A stretch of DNA of 64,000 nucleotides from Streptomyces cucumeris. Its GTDB lineage: Bacteria; Actinomycetota; Actinomycetes; Streptomycetales; Streptomycetaceae. Where the stretch lies: the NCBI RefSeq assembly GCF_024295805.1, contig NZ_JANCLX010000004.1, positions 62,001-126,000 on the forward strand, in the 5' to 3' direction. Position 1 is the first letter of the stretch; the number at the start of each line of letters is the position of its first letter. A program made the position numbers and the translations under genes. The notes beneath the pieces are model-generated. The model saw nothing but the letters and a program-made list of their open reading frames with translations, was not told the origin of the DNA and ran no database searches. This document shows, piece after piece, positions 9,701-36,100 of this stretch.

Positions 9701-12700
9701 CGCAGGTTGTCATGGCGGCGCAGCACCGTGCGGGCGGCGTCGCGCAGGACGGCGGGGTCCAGCTCACCGCGCAGGTCCAGCGCCATCTGGACGTTGTAGA
9801 CATCGGCCCCGCGCTCGTCGTAGAGGGCATGGAAGAGCAGCCCCTCCTGGAGCGGGGAGAGCGGGAGGACATCGGCCAGACCGCCGGGGTGCGCGGCCTC
9901 CAGCCGGTCGATCTCGTCCTGGCCGAGGTCGGCCAGCGGCAGATCGGATGGGGTGAGTCCACCGCCCTCGGGGCGTCCGGCGTGTGCCACCAGGGCGCGC
10001 AGCGCGCGGAACCAGGCGCGGGCCAGCTCCCGTACGTCGGACTCCTCCAGCAGCCGGGTGGGATACACCCAGTTGGCCACCAGGCGCGGGCCGTCGGGGT
10101 GACTGACGGCGGTCGCGGTGAGGTCGAGGGTGTGCGGCAGAGGCATGGCCGCGTCGGCGACGGACGACAGGTCGCCCGCGGCCTCCGGCTCCTCCAGGAC
10201 CTCCGTGTCCGGTGCCTCGCCCAGCCGTCCCAGGTAGTTGAAGCCGATCTGGGGTTCGGCGAACCGGCCGAGGGCGCGGGCGGTCTGCGGGTTGAGATGG
10301 CGCAGCAGACCGTAGCCGACGCCGTTGTCGGGGATGGCGCGCAGCCGTTCCTTGACCCGTTTGAGCGCACCGCCGACGGCCGGGCCGGCGGCGGCGAGCT
10401 CCGCCGCGGTGAGCTCGCCCGCGTCCAGCCGTACCGGGTAGAGGCTGGTGAACCAGCCGACCGTACGGGACAGATCGGCGCCCGGCACGATCTCCTCGCG
10501 GCCGTGGCCCTCGAGGTCGATCAGCACCTCCGGGCCCGCTCCGCGTCCGGTGGCGCGCCGCCATCCGGCGACGGCGAGGGCGAGCGCGGTGAGCAGCACG
10601 TCGTTGACCCCGGCGCGGAACGCGGCGGGCACCCGGCCCAGCAGCGGTCCGGTCACCTCGGCGGGAAGGGTGAAGCGCAGCATGGCCGCGGTGCCCATGG
10701 TGTCGCGGGCCGGGTCCAGCGGTTCATCGGTCAGCAGGGGGTCGGGGCCGGTGAGGGTCTGCCGCCACAGCGCCACCTCGCGCATCCGCTCCGGCTCCCC
10801 GGCGGCCTCGGTGAGCTGCCGGGACCAGCGGCGGAAGGAGGTGCCGACGGGGTCGAGGGCGACCGGACGTCCCGCGCGCAGCGTGTCCAGGGCGGCCTGG
10901 AGATCGGGCAGCAGGATCCGCCAGGACACCCCGTCGACCACCAGGTGGTGGGCGATGACGGCAAGCTGGCCGGGGGCGTCGGGTCCGGCGTCGAACCACA
11001 CGGCCCGCACCATCCGGCCCTCGTCGGGGGCGAGTTCGCCCTGGGCGGCGGCGATCTCCTCGGCGGCCCGGGCGTCGAGCCCGTCCTCGGTGAGCCCGGC
11101 GCGCACCAGCGCGGCGGCGTCCACCCGGCGCAGACAGTCCCCGGCCCGTACGGCGCCGGGCGGCGCGGTCTCCAGCGACCAGCCGATGTCGTCCGCGATC
11201 CGGGTCAGGGTCATCCGCAGCGCGTCATGGTGGTCCAGGACCGCCTGGAGCGCGGTGCGCACGGTGTCCAGGGTGGTGCCGGACGGTACCGGCATCGACA
11301 TGGTCTGGTTGAACTGGTCGATGGTGCCGCCGCGTTCACGCAGCCAGTGGATGATCGGGGTGAGCGGGACCTCGCCGACGCCGTCGGAGACGGGCGCCCC
11401 GGCGGCCGCTCCCCCGGTGGTGTCGGGCACGGCGACGGCCGCGGCCAGCGCGGCCACCGTACGGTGCGCGAACACATCGCGCGGGCTGAACCGCAGCCCC
11501 TCCGCACGGGCCCGGCTGACGAGCTGGATGGAGATGATGCTGTCGCCGCCCAGCTCGAAGAAGCTGTCGTCGACCCCGACCGACGCGACGCCCAGCACCT
11601 CGGCGAAGAGCGCGCACAGCGTCTCCTCGGCCGGGGTGCGCGGCGCCCGGTCGCCCTCCCCCTCCGTGCCGAACTCCGGTGCGGGCAGCGCCCGGTGATC
11701 CAGCTTGCCGTTGACGGTCAGCGGCAGCGCGTCGAGGGTGACGAACGCGGCCGGGACCATATGGTCCGGCAGCGCGGCGGCCGCGTGGTCCCGCAGCGCG
11801 CCCGCGTCCGCCGTACGGCCCGCGGCGGGCACCACATAGGCGGCCAGCAGCCGGTGGCCCGGCCGGTCCTCGCGGACCCGCACCGCCACCTGGCCGACCG
11901 CCGGATGTCCGGCGAGCACGGCCTCGATCTCACCGGGTTCGATACGGAAGCCGCGGATCTTCACCTGGTCGTCGGCGCGCCCCAGGTATTCGAGCTGTCC
12001 GTCCGGACCCCGGCGGGCCAGATCGCCCGAGCGGTACATCCGGCTCCCGGGCGGGCCGTAGGGGTCGGCCACGAAGCGGCCCGCGGTGAGGTCCGGGCGG
12101 CCGAGGTAGCCACGGGCCGGTCCGGCCCCGGCGATGTACATCTCGCCCGGCGCGCCGGGCAGCACCGGCCGCAGCGCGGTGTCCAGGAGGTGCACCCGCA
12201 GATCGGGGATGGCCTCGCCGATGACACTGCCGGCCGCGGCGGCGGCGCCCGCCCGGTCCAGGGCGGCATGGCTGACGTGCACGGTGGTCTCGGTGATCCC
12301 GTACATGTTGACCAGCCGGGGCGCGGTGTCGTCGTGCCGCCGGTACCACTCCTCCAGCCGCCGCGGGTCCAGCGCCTCACCGCCGAAGACGACGGTGCGC
12401 AGGGCCAGTTGGTCGCCGAGGGCAGGGTTGTCCCAGTCGGCGGCCATGAGCTGGTGGAAGGCGGACGGCGTCTGGCTGAGCACGGTGACCCGCTCGCGGA
12501 CCAGCAGTTCCAGGAAGGCTTCGGGGGAACGGCTGACGGCGTGGTCGACCACGACCAGCCGTCCGCCGTGCAGCAGCGGGCCCCAGATCTCCCACACCGA
12601 GAAGTCGAAGGCGTAGGAGTGGAACATCGTCCACACGTCGTCCGGGCCGAAGCCGAACCAGGGGTCGGTGGCGGTGAACAGCCGCACCACATTGCGGTGC

Positions 12701-15700
12701 GGGACCACCACACCCTTGGGGCGGCCGGTGGAACCCGAGGTGTAGATGACGTACGCCGGGGAGTCCGGGGTGAGGGCCGCGGTGCGGTCGGCGTCGGTGG
12801 GGTCGGTGGCGGGGCGCCCGGCCAGCTCCGCCCGGACCGCCGGGTCGTCCAGGGCCAGGACCGGCACCCCCGCGGGCAGCGTCTCCGGTGCGGCGCCGGT
12901 GGTGGTGACCACCAGCGCGGGCGCCGCGTCGCCGACCATGTAGGCCAGCCGGTCGGCCGGGTAGTCCGGGTCGAGCGGCAGATAGGCCGCGCCCGACTTG
13001 AGGACGGCCAGCAGCGCCACGACGGTCTCCGCCGAGCGCGGCAGCGCCAGCGCCACCAGCCGCTCGGGTCCGGCGCCATGGGCGATCAGCTCGTGGGCCA
13101 GCCGGTTGGCGCGCGCGTTCAGTTCGGCATAGCCGAGCGCGGTGTCCCCGTACACCACGGCGGTGGCGTCGGGGCCGGCCGCGGCGGTGGCCTCGAAGAC
13201 CTCGGTGAGGGTGCGCGCCCCGGCCTCGGCGACGAGCGCCCCGGCCTCGGCGAGAGGTTCGCCGGACTCGGCCGTCCGCTCTTCTGCGGTGCGCAGATCG
13301 ATCCGTCCGACGGGCGTGGCGGGGTCGGCGGCGAACGCCTCCAGCACCCGCAGATACCGCCCGGCCAGGGTCCGGACCTCCGCCGCGTCCAGCAGGTCGG
13401 GGCGGTGGGACCAGGTGAGGGTCAGTTCGTCCCCGCGCTGGGCGGCCAGCAGCCCCAGCGGGTAGTGCACCGCGTCCCGGACGTCGGCGTCGACGACCCC
13501 GAGGTCACGGGCGGTGGACTCCAGGGTCTCCGCGTCCACGGGATAGTTCTCGAACACCACCAGGGTGTCGAAGAGTTCACCGGTGCCGGTGAGCTTCTGG
13601 AGGTCGGCCAGGCCCAGGTACTGGTGGGCCAGCAGCCCGGACTGCCGGGTCTGGAGCCGGGTGGCCGCCTCGGCGAGGCTCTCCCCGGGCCGGGTGTCCA
13701 CCCGTACCGGCAGGGTGTTGATGAACAGCCCGATCATGGATTCCACACCGGGCAGCTCCGGCGGGCGTCCGGACACCGTCGAGCCGAACACCACGTCCTC
13801 GCGGCCGGTGAGCGCGCCGAGCACCACACCCCACGCGGTCTGCACCAGGGTGTTGACGGTCAGCCCGTGCGTCCGGGCGGCGGTCAGCAGCCCGGCGCTC
13901 AGCTCCGCGGGCAGCTCCTGGGTCCAGCGCTCCGGCGCGGCGGGGGCACGGTCCGCGGGGGCGTCGCCCCGCAGCAGCGTCGGTTCGGTGACCCCGTCCA
14001 GCGCGGCCCGCCAGGCATCCTCGGACACCGTGCGGTCCCGCGCCGCCAGCCAGGCCAGATAGTCGCGGTACGGAACGGCCGGGGGCAGCCCGGTGTCCTC
14101 GCCGCCGCGCCCGTACAGCTCGAACAGCTCCCCGATGAGCAGCGGCATCGACCAGCCGTCCACCGCGATGTGGTGCACGGTGAGCACGAAGCGATGCCGG
14201 TCCGCGCCGAGCCGGACCAGGGTGCAGCGCAGCAGCGGGGGCACGGTCGGATCGAACCGCTCGGCGCGGTCGGCGGCCAGCAGCCGGTCCAGTTCCGCCC
14301 CTTGCGCCTCGCCGTCGAGACCGCCGAGGTCCACCTCGGTCCAGGGCACCTCGGCCTCGCGGGGCACGACCTGGAGGGCGTGGCCGGACGCGGAGGTGAG
14401 GAACGCGGCGCGCAGATTGGCGTGGCGGCGCAGCAGGGTGCCGGTGGCGGTGCGCAGGGCCGCCACATCCAGCGGGCCGTGGAGTTCCAGGGCGGACTGG
14501 ATGGTGTAGACGTCGGGCGCCGACTCGTCGTAGACGGAGTGGAACAGCAGTCCCTGCTGGAGCGGGGAGAGCGGCAGGACGTCGGCGAGGCCACCGGGTG
14601 CCGCAGCCAGCCGGTCGATCTCGTCCTGTCCGATGGCCACCAGCGGCAGATCGGAGGGGGTGAGCCCGCCCGCGTCCGGCCGATCGGCGGCCACGGCCAG
14701 GGCGCGCAGCGCGTCGAACCACAGCCGGGCGACCTCGCCGACCTCCGCCTCGGTGAGCAGTTCGGCGGAGAAGGTCCAGGAGGCCACCAGCCGCCGGCCG
14801 TCGGGGTAGTCCAGGGCGGCGGCGTTGACCTCCAGGGCGTAGCCCAGGGGCATCGCGGGGTCGCCCGCCCCGGTGAGGTCGCGCACCGTCACGGTGTCGG
14901 CGGCGGCCGCGTCACCGGCGTCCGCCTCGCCCATCCGGCCCAGGTAGTTGAAGCCGATCTGGGGTTCGGCGAAGGCGGCCAGCTCCGGGCCGGTCCCGGG
15001 GTTGAGGTGGCGCAGCAGCCCGTAGCCGAGCCCCTTGCCGGGGATGGCGCGTAGCTGCTCCTTGACGGTCTTCAGGGCGGTGTCCAGGGCCCGGCCGCCG
15101 GTCCACAGCTCGTCCTCCGGCAGTGCGCCGGGGTCCAGGGCCACCGGGAAGAGGCTGGTGAACCAGCCGACGGTACGGGAGAGGTCGATGCCCTCGGCGA
15201 TCTCCTCGCGGCCGTGGCCCTCCAGGCCGACCAGCACCGCCGAACCGTCGCCCCGGCCGCGCTCGCGCCGCCAGCGGGCGACGGCCAGCGCGAGACCGGT
15301 GAGCAGCACCTCGTTGATCCCGGTGTGGTACGCGGCGGGCACCCGGCCCAGCAGCGGTTCGGCCACCTCGGCGGGCAGGGTGAGCGTCAACTGCCGTGCC
15401 GCGCCGATCACATCGCGGACCGGGTCCAGCGGCCGGTCGGTGAGCGCGGGGTCCTCGGTGGCGGCGATCGCGCGCCACAGCGGGAGTTCGGCGACACGCT
15501 CCGGCGTGGTGGCGTTCTCGGCCAAAGCCTGTGTCCAGCGGCGGAACGAGGTGCCCACCGGCTCCAGTTCGGGGGTCTTGCCGTCGGTGAGCGCGTCGAA
15601 CGCCGCCTCCAGATCGGGCAGCAGCACCCGCCAGGAGACCCCGTCCACGACCAGGTGGTGGGCGATCACGGTGAGCCGTCCCGGGGCTGCCCCGGCGTCG

Positions 15701-17676
15701 TACCAGACGGCCTGGAGCATCCGGCCGTCCTCCGGGGCCAGCCGCCCCATGGCGGCGAGCAGTTCGTCCGCGTCGTCGGGGTCCTCGGTGCGGCGGACGC
15801 AGTCCTCCGCCCGTACGGCGCCCACCGGGGCCACGGTGAGGGCCCAGTCGGCGCCGGGGGCGCGGGTGAGCCGCAACCGCAGCGCGTCGTGCCGGTCCAG
15901 CAGCGCCTGGACGGCGGCCCGTATCCGCTCCTCGTCCAGCCCGGCCGGGACCGGCAGGGTCATGGTCTGGTTGAACGCGTCCACCGGACCGCCGCGGGCC
16001 TGCTGCCAGCGCATGATCGGGGTGGGCACGACCTCGCCGACACCGTCCTCGGCCCGCACGGCGGGCTGCCGGGGGCCGGGGTCCAGGGCGGCGAGCCGGG
16101 CCACCGTGCGGTGCTCGAAGATCTCCCGCAGGGTGATCTCCACACCCGCCTTGCGGGCGCGGTGGGCGAGCTGGATCGAGGAGATGCTGTCCCCGCCCCG
16201 TTCGAAGAAGCTGTCGTGGACACCGACCCAGTCCACCCCCAGCACCTCGGCGAACAGCCCGCACAGCGCCCTCTCGCGCTCGGTGCGCGGTGCGCCGCCG
16301 CCCTCCGCCGCCACGGACTCGGGCATGGCGGGCCGGGCGGTCACCAGCCGGGCCCGGTCCTCGGGGGTGAAGGCCGGTACGGACCCGGCGGGCCGCCCCG
16401 GATCCTCGGCGAACGCGGCCAGGACGGCGAGGAAGCGGTCCAGGATCTCCCGTCCGGCGCCGTCCGCGAACAGGTCGGGGCGGTGGTCCAGCCGGACCGT
16501 CATCCGCTCGCCGCGGACCGTGCCCTCCAGGTTGAGGGTGTAGTGGGTGGCGTCCACGGTGGTGGCGGCCACCGCCCCGATGCCCTCGGCGGAGTTCTTC
16601 AGGGTGTCGGTGTCGATCGGGTAGTTGGCGAAGATGGTGATGGCGTCGAACAGCTCGCCGCCGCCGACCAGTTGCTGGATCTCCGCCAGCCCCAGGTGCT
16701 TGTACGCGATGAGTTCGCTCTGCCGGTCCTGGAGCCCGCGCATGAGCTCGGCCAGCGGCCGCTGCGGATCGATGCGCAGCCGCACCGGCAGGGTGTTGAT
16801 GAACAGCCCCACCATGGACTCCACCCCCGGCAGCTCCGGGGGCCGGCCCGAGACGGTCTCGCCGAACACCACGTCGTCCCGGCCGGTCAGCCCGGCCAGC
16901 ACCAGCCCCCAGGCGGTCTGCACCACGCTGTTGAGCGTCAGCCCGTGGGCGCGGGCCCGCCGCGCGAGTCGCGCCGACAGCTCCGCGTCCACCTCCTCGA
17001 TCAGCGTGGCGGGCAGCGCCGGGCCGCGCGCCGGATCGGGCGGCGCCACCAGCGTCGGCCCGTCCAGACCGGCCAGCGCGTCCCGCCACGCCTCCTCCGC
17101 CTCACCCCGGTCCTGCCGGGCCAGCCAGGCCAGGTAGTCGCGGTAGGGGGCGACCGGCGGCAGCGCCGTCTCGTCGCCGCCGCTGGTGTAGAGGGCCATC
17201 AACTCGCCCAGCACCAGCGGCATGGACCAGCCGTCCAGCAGGATGTGGTGGGCGGTGAAGACGAACCGGTACTCGGCGTCGGCCAGCCGCACCAGCGAGA
17301 ACCGCAGCGGCGGACGGGCCAGGTCGAACCGGCGGGTGCGGTCCGCCTCCAGCAGCCGGGCGAGCTCCGCCTCCCGGTCCGCGTCGGCGACCTCGCGCAG
17401 ATCGTGCGCGGACCAGTCGGGTCCGGCCTCGCGCAGGATCACCTGCACCGGCTCCCCGCTGGTGCGGTTGCGGAAGCTGGCCCGCAGGTTGTCATGGCGC
17501 CGCAGCACCGTCGCCACGGCGTCGCGCAGCCGTCCGGCGTCCACGTCCCGGCGCAGGTCGAGGGCCATCTGGATGACGTAGACATCCGCGCTGTGCTCCT
17601 CGTAGAGGGCGTGGAAGAGCATGCCCTTCTGGAGCGGGGACAGCGGCCACACGTCCACGAAGCCCGGCTTCGTCAC
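2800..17676 (-). CDS. Nonribosomal peptide synthetase, third in line: C-T-E / C-A-T-E / C-A-T / C-A-T-TE
   Basis: About 4,958 residues, four modules (M7-M10), last of the assembly line because it ends in a thioesterase. Numbering from an upstream ATG at 17694, domain order is C 15-445, T 470-540 (Ser503), E 553-1015; C 1038-1465, A 1490-2005, T (Ser2052), E 2107-2580; C 2607-3040, A 3055-3545, T (Ser3585); C 3638-4090, A 4105-4600, T (Ser4646), TE 4695-4964 with GWSMG (Ser4779). All C and E histidine motifs are intact. The first module has no A domain. I prefer the GTG at 17676: GAAAGGA precedes it and it gives [16 protein letters not shown], parallel to the start [16 protein letters not shown] of the preceding synthetase. 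The ATG at 17694 would add six residues and lies 2 nt after the previous stop. The N-terminus looks like an acceptor COM docking segment. Confidence 0.95.
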   Translation of the reverse strand: MTKPGFVDVWPLSPLQKGMLFHALYEEHSADVYVIQMALDLRRDVDAGRLRDAVATVLRRHDNLRASFRNRTSGEPVQVILREAGPDWSAHDLREVADADREAELARLLEADRTRRFDLARPPLRFSLVRLADAEYRFVFTAHHILLDGWSMPLVLGELMALYTSGGDETALPPVAPYRDYLAWLARQDRGEAEEAWRDALAGLDGPTLVAPPDPARGPALPATLIEEVDAELSARLARRARAHGLTLNSVVQTAWGLVLAGLTGRDDVVFGETVSGRPPELPGVESMVGLFINTLPVRLRIDPQRPLAELMRGLQDRQSELIAYKHLGLAEIQQLVGGGELFDAITIFANYPIDTDTLKNSAEGIGAVAATTVDATHYTLNLEGTVRGERMTVRLDHRPDLFADGAGREILDRFLAVLAAFAEDPGRPAGSVPAFTPEDRARLVTARPAMPESVAAEGGGAPRTERERALCGLFAEVLGVDWVGVHDSFFERGGDSISSIQLAHRARKAGVEITLREIFEHRTVARLAALDPGPRQPAVRAEDGVGEVVPTPIMRWQQARGGPVDAFNQTMTLPVPAGLDEERIRAAVQALLDRHDALRLRLTRAPGADWALTVAPVGAVRAEDCVRRTEDPDDADELLAAMGRLAPEDGRMLQAVWYDAGAAPGRLTVIAHHLVVDGVSWRVLLPDLEAAFDALTDGKTPELEPVGTSFRRWTQALAENATTPERVAELPLWRAIAATEDPALTDRPLDPVRDVIGAARQLTLTLPAEVAEPLLGRVPAAYHTGINEVLLTGLALAVARWRRERGRGDGSAVLVGLEGHGREEIAEGIDLSRTVGWFTSLFPVALDPGALPEDELWTGGRALDTALKTVKEQLRAIPGKGLGYGLLRHLNPGTGPELAAFAEPQIGFNYLGRMGEADAGDAAAADTVTVRDLTGAGDPAMPLGYALEVNAAALDYPDGRRLVASWTFSAELLTEAEVGEVARLWFDALRALAVAADRPDAGGLTPSDLPLVAIGQDEIDRLAAAPGGLADVLPLSPLQQGLLFHSVYDESAPDVYTIQSALELHGPLDVAALRTATGTLLRRHANLRAAFLTSASGHALQVVPREAEVPWTEVDLGGLDGEAQGAELDRLLAADRAERFDPTVPPLLRCTLVRLGADRHRFVLTVHHIAVDGWSMPLLIGELFELYGRGGEDTGLPPAVPYRDYLAWLAARDRTVSEDAWRAALDGVTEPTLLRGDAPADRAPAAPERWTQELPAELSAGLLTAARTHGLTVNTLVQTAWGVVLGALTGREDVVFGSTVSGRPPELPGVESMIGLFINTLPVRVDTRPGESLAEAATRLQTRQSGLLAHQYLGLADLQKLTGTGELFDTLVVFENYPVDAETLESTARDLGVVDADVRDAVHYPLGLLAAQRGDELTLTWSHRPDLLDAAEVRTLAGRYLRVLEAFAADPATPVGRIDLRTAEERTAESGEPLAEAGALVAEAGARTLTEVFEATAAAGPDATAVVYGDTALGYAELNARANRLAHELIAHGAGPERLVALALPRSAETVVALLAVLKSGAAYLPLDPDYPADRLAYMVGDAAPALVVTTTGAAPETLPAGVPVLALDDPAVRAELAGRPATDPTDADRTAALTPDSPAYVIYTSGSTGRPKGVVVPHRNVVRLFTATDPWFGFGPDDVWTMFHSYAFDFSVWEIWGPLLHGGRLVVVDHAVSRSPEAFLELLVRERVTVLSQTPSAFHQLMAADWDNPALGDQLALRTVVFGGEALDPRRLEEWYRRHDDTAPRLVNMYGITETTVHVSHAALDRAGAAAAAGSVIGEAIPDLRVHLLDTALRPVLPGAPGEMYIAGAGPARGYLGRPDLTAGRFVADPYGPPGSRMYRSGDLARRGPDGQLEYLGRADDQVKIRGFRIEPGEIEAVLAGHPAVGQVAVRVREDRPGHRLLAAYVVPAAGRTADAGALRDHAAAALPDHMVPAAFVTLDALPLTVNGKLDHRALPAPEFGTEGEGDRAPRTPAEETLCALFAEVLGVASVGVDDSFFELGGDSIISIQLVSRARAEGLRFSPRDVFAHRTVAALAAAVAVPDTTGGAAAGAPVSDGVGEVPLTPIIHWLRERGGTIDQFNQTMSMPVPSGTTLDTVRTALQAVLDHHDALRMTLTRIADDIGWSLETAPPGAVRAGDCLRRVDAAALVRAGLTEDGLDARAAEEIAAAQGELAPDEGRMVRAVWFDAGPDAPGQLAVIAHHLVVDGVSWRILLPDLQAALDTLRAGRPVALDPVGTSFRRWSRQLTEAAGEPERMREVALWRQTLTGPDPLLTDEPLDPARDTMGTAAMLRFTLPAEVTGPLLGRVPAAFRAGVNDVLLTALALAVAGWRRATGRGAGPEVLIDLEGHGREEIVPGADLSRTVGWFTSLYPVRLDAGELTAAELAAAGPAVGGALKRVKERLRAIPDNGVGYGLLRHLNPQTARALGRFAEPQIGFNYLGRLGEAPDTEVLEEPEAAGDLSSVADAAMPLPHTLDLTATAVSHPDGPRLVANWVYPTRLLEESDVRELARAWFRALRALVAHAGRPEGGGLTPSDLPLADLGQDEIDRLEAAHPGGLADVLPLSPLQEGLLFHALYDERGADVYNVQMALDLRGELDPAVLRDAARTVLRRHDNLRAAFRTGARGQSLQTIPHTVEPPWTEVDLSGLDEAGRAAALDRLLADDLAARFDLRRPPLLRFTLVRLGEDAHRLLFTNHHILLDGWSGPLVMAELFELYGRRGDASGLPEVTPYRDHLAWLAAQDRPAAEDAWRTALAGVDEPTLVAPADPGRRPVRSEAWEGALTAEAVAALTARARRHGLTKNTVVQAAWGLLLCSATGRDDVLFGETVNGRPAELPGVETMVGLFINTLPVRVTVERGDTLLDVATRLQDRQLDLMPHKYLGLTDIQRLVDVGGALFDTSTAFENFPVDSGGLAEAAQGLGVVDAEIQDGTHYPLQLAVTDTAHALTLKLDHRPDLFDATEARALGERLVRLLEAFAEDPERPVAAVDPLSAEERDRLARWTDTGGAVAPATFPELFAERVAVSPDAVAVESAGVALSYAELDACAGVLAGRLAVAGVGAEDVVALVLGRSVESVVASLAVMRVGAAYLPVDPDYPAERVAFMLDDARPVVVLTTEAYAGVVPDGHTVVLLDGDEELSVAAPEVAVALDAPAYVIYTSGSTGVPKGVVVSHRGLAAFAAAERERFVVTAESRVLQFSSPSFDASVLELCMALTAGATLVVPEPGPLAGEPLADVLASRRVTHALIPPAALATVPATGLPDFRCLVVGGEACPAELVERWAPGRRMVNAYGPTESTVMVTTSGALSADTGLPPIGTPLPGTRAYVLDGALRLAPPGVAGELYVAGPGLARGYLRRAALTAERFTADPFGPSGSRMYRTGDVARWRADGQLEFVGRADDQVKIRGFRIELGEIETRLAGHPAVEQAAVVVREDRPGDRRLVGYAVAGPSVTPAALRGHLADELPGYMVPAAVVVLDALPLTSNGKLDRKALPVPEYGAAGERRAPRDPSEETLCGLFAEVLGIEPPGIDDGFFDLGGHSLLATRLVNRIRTELAAELPVRAVFEAPTVAALAGRLAGAGGAREELRPVDRPSVVPLSYAQRRLWFINQVEGGGGYNIPLAVTLRGELDAAALRAALADVVTRHESLRTVFPVSDGVPSQHVLAPGEVTLALEVTDTGRAGLDRTLEAEARRDFDLAADIPLRARLLRLAPDEHVLLLVLHHIAGDGGSLAPLVRDLGTGYRARCEGRAPQFPPLPVQYADYALWQRRTLGSEDDPDSAVGRQLDHWRRTLAGLPEELGLPLDRQRTAGAGASGGTVPVVLPEGLAAGLTGLARRTGASLFMVFQAAVSALLTRLGGGTDIPLGTVVAGRTDAALEDLVGFFVNTLVLRTDTSGDPGFRELVERVRTADLAAFAHQDVPFERLVEELSPVRSLSRNPLFQVAISYQNNESADLELPGLTAVPYPLDSARAKFDLTFGFSEEPGTDGSGPVLGAGIEFNAALFDRTTVETMAGRLVRLLTAAVADPERPLARLGLMSADERARLLPGTEEDTVPAGTVVSHFEARAVNTPGAIAVIADGVSLDYAGLNARANVLAHRLIALGVRPDDRVALLQERSVELVVATLAVLKAGAAYVPLDSRAPRARLETIVAETRAGVLLTDRAMAGVEFTHTARVLVVDGDGDGAGPDGAAGGGADNPDVPLLAGQLAYLMYTSGSTGRPKGIAVSHADVVALAADGRWRGGAHDRVLVHSPHAFDASTYELWAPLLGGGTAVVAAPGQLDAARLRGHAERDGLTAVFLTTALFNLMAEEDPGCFAGLAQVWTGGEQVSPGAFRRVLDACPDTGLVHVYGPTETTTFATCHPVRDAYRTGETVPIGRAMDRMRVYVLDERLGLALPGVVGELYVAGAGVARGYADLPGLTAERFTADPYGPPGSRMYRTGDLVRWDDGGRVEFVGRADHQVKIRGLRIELGEIEAAVAAGPEVAQVTVVVQEDRPGAKKLVAYLVPTAGRGEVDVRAVRERVAAALPEYMVPDAFVTLAALPLTPNGKVDRTALPVPDFGSSAGAGRGPRTPREELLCSLFAELLRVPRVGIDDNFFELGGDSIVSIQLVSRIRAVFGAEVSNRAVFQAPTVAELIALMGQGDSAGGDTGFEVVLPLRTAGDRPPLFCVHPVGGVSWMYAGLLRHLPADQPVYGIQARGVAREEPLPGSIAEMAADYVEQIRAIRPHGPYHLLGWSMGALVAHEMAVRLRREGEEVGLLANLDQPPMPREEFDDAFVAADEQKVLAVLLDFAGHDPRAFGTGPLEYAAVMEVLRAEGSALATFEERDILRIGRVNNNNWELTLGHEPGVYDGDVTLFVATESEDFPGDPAGKVASWTDRLTPYVDGGMTTHEVDCEHRQLLQPGPLAEIGRVVREILDRIS
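6820..9876 (-). other. NRPS module M9: C-A-T, code DALLVGAVMK
   Basis: C domain of the type that follows an epimerase (HHILLDGWS), A domain, and a GGHSL carrier feeding an L-donor C domain. The pocket code reads DALLVGAVMK, almost the same as M3, and its central 1.2 kb is a near copy of the M3 A domain. The GAV ending resembles published aromatic codes (Tyr DALVTGAVVK), but I treat the substrate as unknown. Confidence 0.75.
7315..8528 (-). repeat. Duplicated A-domain block, copy 1 (in M9)
   Basis: 1,214 bp, near-identical without net length change to 30546-31759 in M3. Both ends are sharp: on the left at the LGEIE codons after the A8 motif, on the right at the PATFPEL codons that open the A domain. 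Codons inside use much more GTG, GCG, TTG and GAT than the C-ending flanks. A patch that differs covers the codons around TVMV versus TVAV. Confidence 0.85.
9940..14583 (-). other. NRPS module M8: C-A-T-E, predicted D-(allo-)Thr
   Basis: D-donor-type C domain (HHIAVDGWS), full A domain, GGDSI carrier and intact epimerase. Residues read by alignment to the GrsA pocket give DFWSVGMVHK, one conservative step from the classic threonine code DFWNIGMVHK. The Thr call is by eye. Confidence 0.75.
14650..17652 (-). other. NRPS module M7: C-T-E without an adenylation domain
   Basis: The D-donor-type condensation domain (HHILLDGWS) passes through FTPEDRARL, the linker that normally precedes an A domain, straight into [14 protein letters not shown], which normally follows one. 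All A-domain motifs ([22 protein letters not shown]) are missing. The carrier site is GGDSI and the epimerase has intact [16 protein letters not shown] and NYLGR. The carrier must be charged by an enzyme from elsewhere; the residue is expected to be epimerised to D. Confidence 0.85.
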
Positions 17677-17696
17677 TTCGCTGTGTCCTTTCATCT

Positions 17697-33118
<15,422 letters not shown>

Positions 33119-33122
<4 letters not shown>

Positions 33123-36100
33123 TGCAGCGTCCTCCACTCGGCTTCCAGGCCGTCGATCTCGTCTTGGGATAGCTCCACCAGCGCCAGGTCCGACGGTGCG
33201 TAGCCGCCCGCCTCCGGCTCCTCGGCGTGGTCGGCCAGCGCGCGCAGCGCGCGGAACCAGCCGTCGGCCAGTTCGCGGACATCGGCGTCGGACAGCAGCC
33301 GGCCGGGCCAGGTCCAGGAGGCCAGCAGCCGGTGGCCGTCCGGGTGCCGGTGGGCGATCGCGTTCAGCTCCACCACGTGCGACAGGGGCTGGTGCGGATC
33401 GCCGTCACCGAGCACGGCGTCGGATTCGGCGGCGGGGGTCCAGTCCGCCGGGGCGGAGCCGGGCGCGTCGGCGCGGCCCAGGTAGTTGAAGAGCAGATGC
33501 GGGGTGGCGAGTCCGGCGAGCCGGGACCGGGCCGTGGGGTCGAGGTGGCGCAGCCGTCCGTAGTCCGCGCCCTCACCGGGCAGGGCGCGAAGCTGTTCCT
33601 TGACGGCGCGCAGCGCCGCCCCGGCCGCCGGTCCGCCGGACCACAGTCCGGCCCAGTCGCCGTCGGCCACACCGGGGTCGAGCCGGGCGGGGTGGATGCC
33701 GGTGAACCAGCCGACGGTACGGGTGAGGTCGAGGCCGTCGCCGGAGTCGTGGCGGCCGTGGCCCTCCAGGTCCACCAGCGCGCCGGGGCCGCCGGGCCGT
33801 CCGCGCCGGGCCCGCCAGTCGGCGACGGCGAGGGCGAAGGCGGTGACCAGCACCTCGTGCACGGTGGCGCGCAGCGCGGTGGGCACGGTGGTCAGCAGGG
33901 GCTCGGTGCGGTCGGCGGGCAGGGTCATGGTCAGCCGCCGGGCCGTCCCGGCGGTGTCGGTGGCCGGGTCCAGCGGGGTGTCCACCAGTCCGGGTGCGGG
34001 CCGCCGCAGGGTCCCGGCCCAGGTCCCGGTTTCGGCATCATCGGTGGTCCGGTCGGCCAGGGCGGTGGCCCAGTGGCGCAACGAGGTGGTGGCGGCCGGG
34101 AGTCCGGGTGCGCGGCCGTCACCGGCGGCCTCCCAGGCGGTGCGCAGATCTGCCAGCAGGATCGGCCAGGACACCCCGTCCACCGCGAGGTGGTGGACGG
34201 CGAACAGCAGCCGTCCGGGGGCGCCGGGACCGGCGTCGCACCAGACGAGCTGGGCCATCACCCCGGCCTCCGGGTCCAGCCGCCGCCAGGCGGCGTGTGC
34301 CTCCTCGGTGACGGTGGCGCGCAGCGCAGCGGCGTCCTGACCGGCCACCCCGACCCGCCGGACCAGGTCCCGCGCGGCCACGGCGCCGCGTTCGGCGATC
34401 CGGTACGTCCAGCCGTCGCCATCCCGCCGGGCGCGCATCCGCAGCGCATCATGGTGGTCCAGGACGGCGGCGAGGGCGGTGGTGAAGCGGTCGCCGTCGC
34501 CCGCACCGGGCGGCACCCGGGTGAGGGTGGTCTGGTGGAACGAGGTGAACGGGCCGCCGGGTCCGCCCCGTTCCTCCAGCCAGCGCATCATGGGCGTGGC
34601 CGGGAGCTCCCCGGTGGCGCCGACGGCCGTCCCGGGCGCGGGGGCCGCGGCGGGGCCGTCGTCCGGGAGCGCGGCGGCGATCCGGGCCACCGTCTTGTGC
34701 TCGAAGACATCCTTGGGCGCGAGGTCCAGGCCCATCCGGCGGGCCCGGGCCACCAGTTGGATGGAGACGATGCTGTCGCCGCCCAGTTCGAAGAAGGAGT
34801 CGTCCGGGCCGACCCGGGCCACCCCCAGCACCTCGGCGAACAGCCCGGCGAGCGCCTCCTCGCGCGGGGTGCGCGGTGCCCCGGAGGCGCCGTCGTCGTC
34901 CCGTTCGCCGGTGTCCGGGGCGGGCAGTGCCCGGGTGTCCAGCTTGCCGTTGGGGGTGAGCGGCAGCTCCGCCAGCGCCACGAACGCGCCGGGCACCATA
35001 TGGTCGGGCAGCACTCCGGCGGTGTGCTCGCGCAGCTCCGCCGCGTCCACCGCCGCGCCCGGCGCGGCCACCGTGTAGCCGACGAGCCTGCGCAGCCCCG
35101 GCTGGTCCTCGCGGACCACCACCGCGGCCCGCGCCACGGCGGGGTGGCGGCGCAGCACGGCCTCGATCTCACCGGGTTCGATCCGGTAGCCGCGCAGCTT
35201 CACCTGGTCGTCCACGCGGCCGAGGTAGTCGAGCACCCCGTCCGGCCGCCAGCGGGCCAGATCGCCCGAGCGGTACATCCGGGCGCCGGGGGCGCCGTAG
35301 GGGTCGGCGACGAACCGTTCCGCGGTCCGGCCGGGGCGGCGCAGATAGCCGCGGGCGAGCTGGCCGCCCGCGATGTACAGCTCACCGGGGACCCCGGGCG
35401 GTACCGGCCGCAGCGCGCCGTCCAGTACGTACACCGCCGTGTTCGCCATCGGCCGGCCGATCGGCACCGGTCCGGCCGGGATCTCCTCGCCCGGGCCGAT
35501 GCGGTGTGCCACACAGCCGACGGTGGCCTCGGTGGGCCCGTACTCGTTGACGACGGCGGCGCCGGGCCGCTGCTCCCGCCACTGCGCCACCACCTCACCG
35601 AGCAGCGCCTCACCGCCGACGACCAGGTCACCGGTGGGCGAGAACTCCTCGGGGAGCACACCGAGCAGTCCGAGGTGGGACGGGGTGGCCTTGAGGAAAC
35701 CGGGCCGGGGCGCGCCGTCGCCGGGACCCTCCAGCGCGGTGACCCGTATCCGGCCGCCGCTGATCAGCGGCGCGTACAGGGCCGTGACGGTCAGGTCGAA
35801 GGAGACGGGTGAGTGCAGCAGCGCGCTCTCGGCCACCGACGGGTAGCGCTCCCGGGCGCAGTCCAGGTACACCGCCACCGAACGGTGTGCCACCACCACG
35901 CCCTTGGGGCGGCCGGTGGAGCCGGAGGTGTAGATGACGTAGGCGGGGTGGTCGGCGGTGAGCGGGGCGCGGCGGTCGGCGTCGCACGGGTCCCGCTCCA
36001 CCGTCCCCGTGGTGCGGGACACATCCAGCACCGGCAGTCCGCCGTCCACCGCCGCGGCGGTGGACGGGGTGGTGAGCACCAGCGCAGGAGCCGCGTCGGT

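Noticed and set aside
5815..15054. Plus-strand open frame of >3,000 codons opposite the NRPS genes (also 20445-32048, 2755-5601)
   Set aside because: His/Gln/Gly/Arg-rich translations without any domain; they are the complement of biased NRPS codons in GC-rich DNA.
33123..33137. GTG start for the second NRPS gene, five codons upstream
   Set aside because: The ATG at 33122 has GGAGGA at good spacing and forms the typical ATGA overlap.
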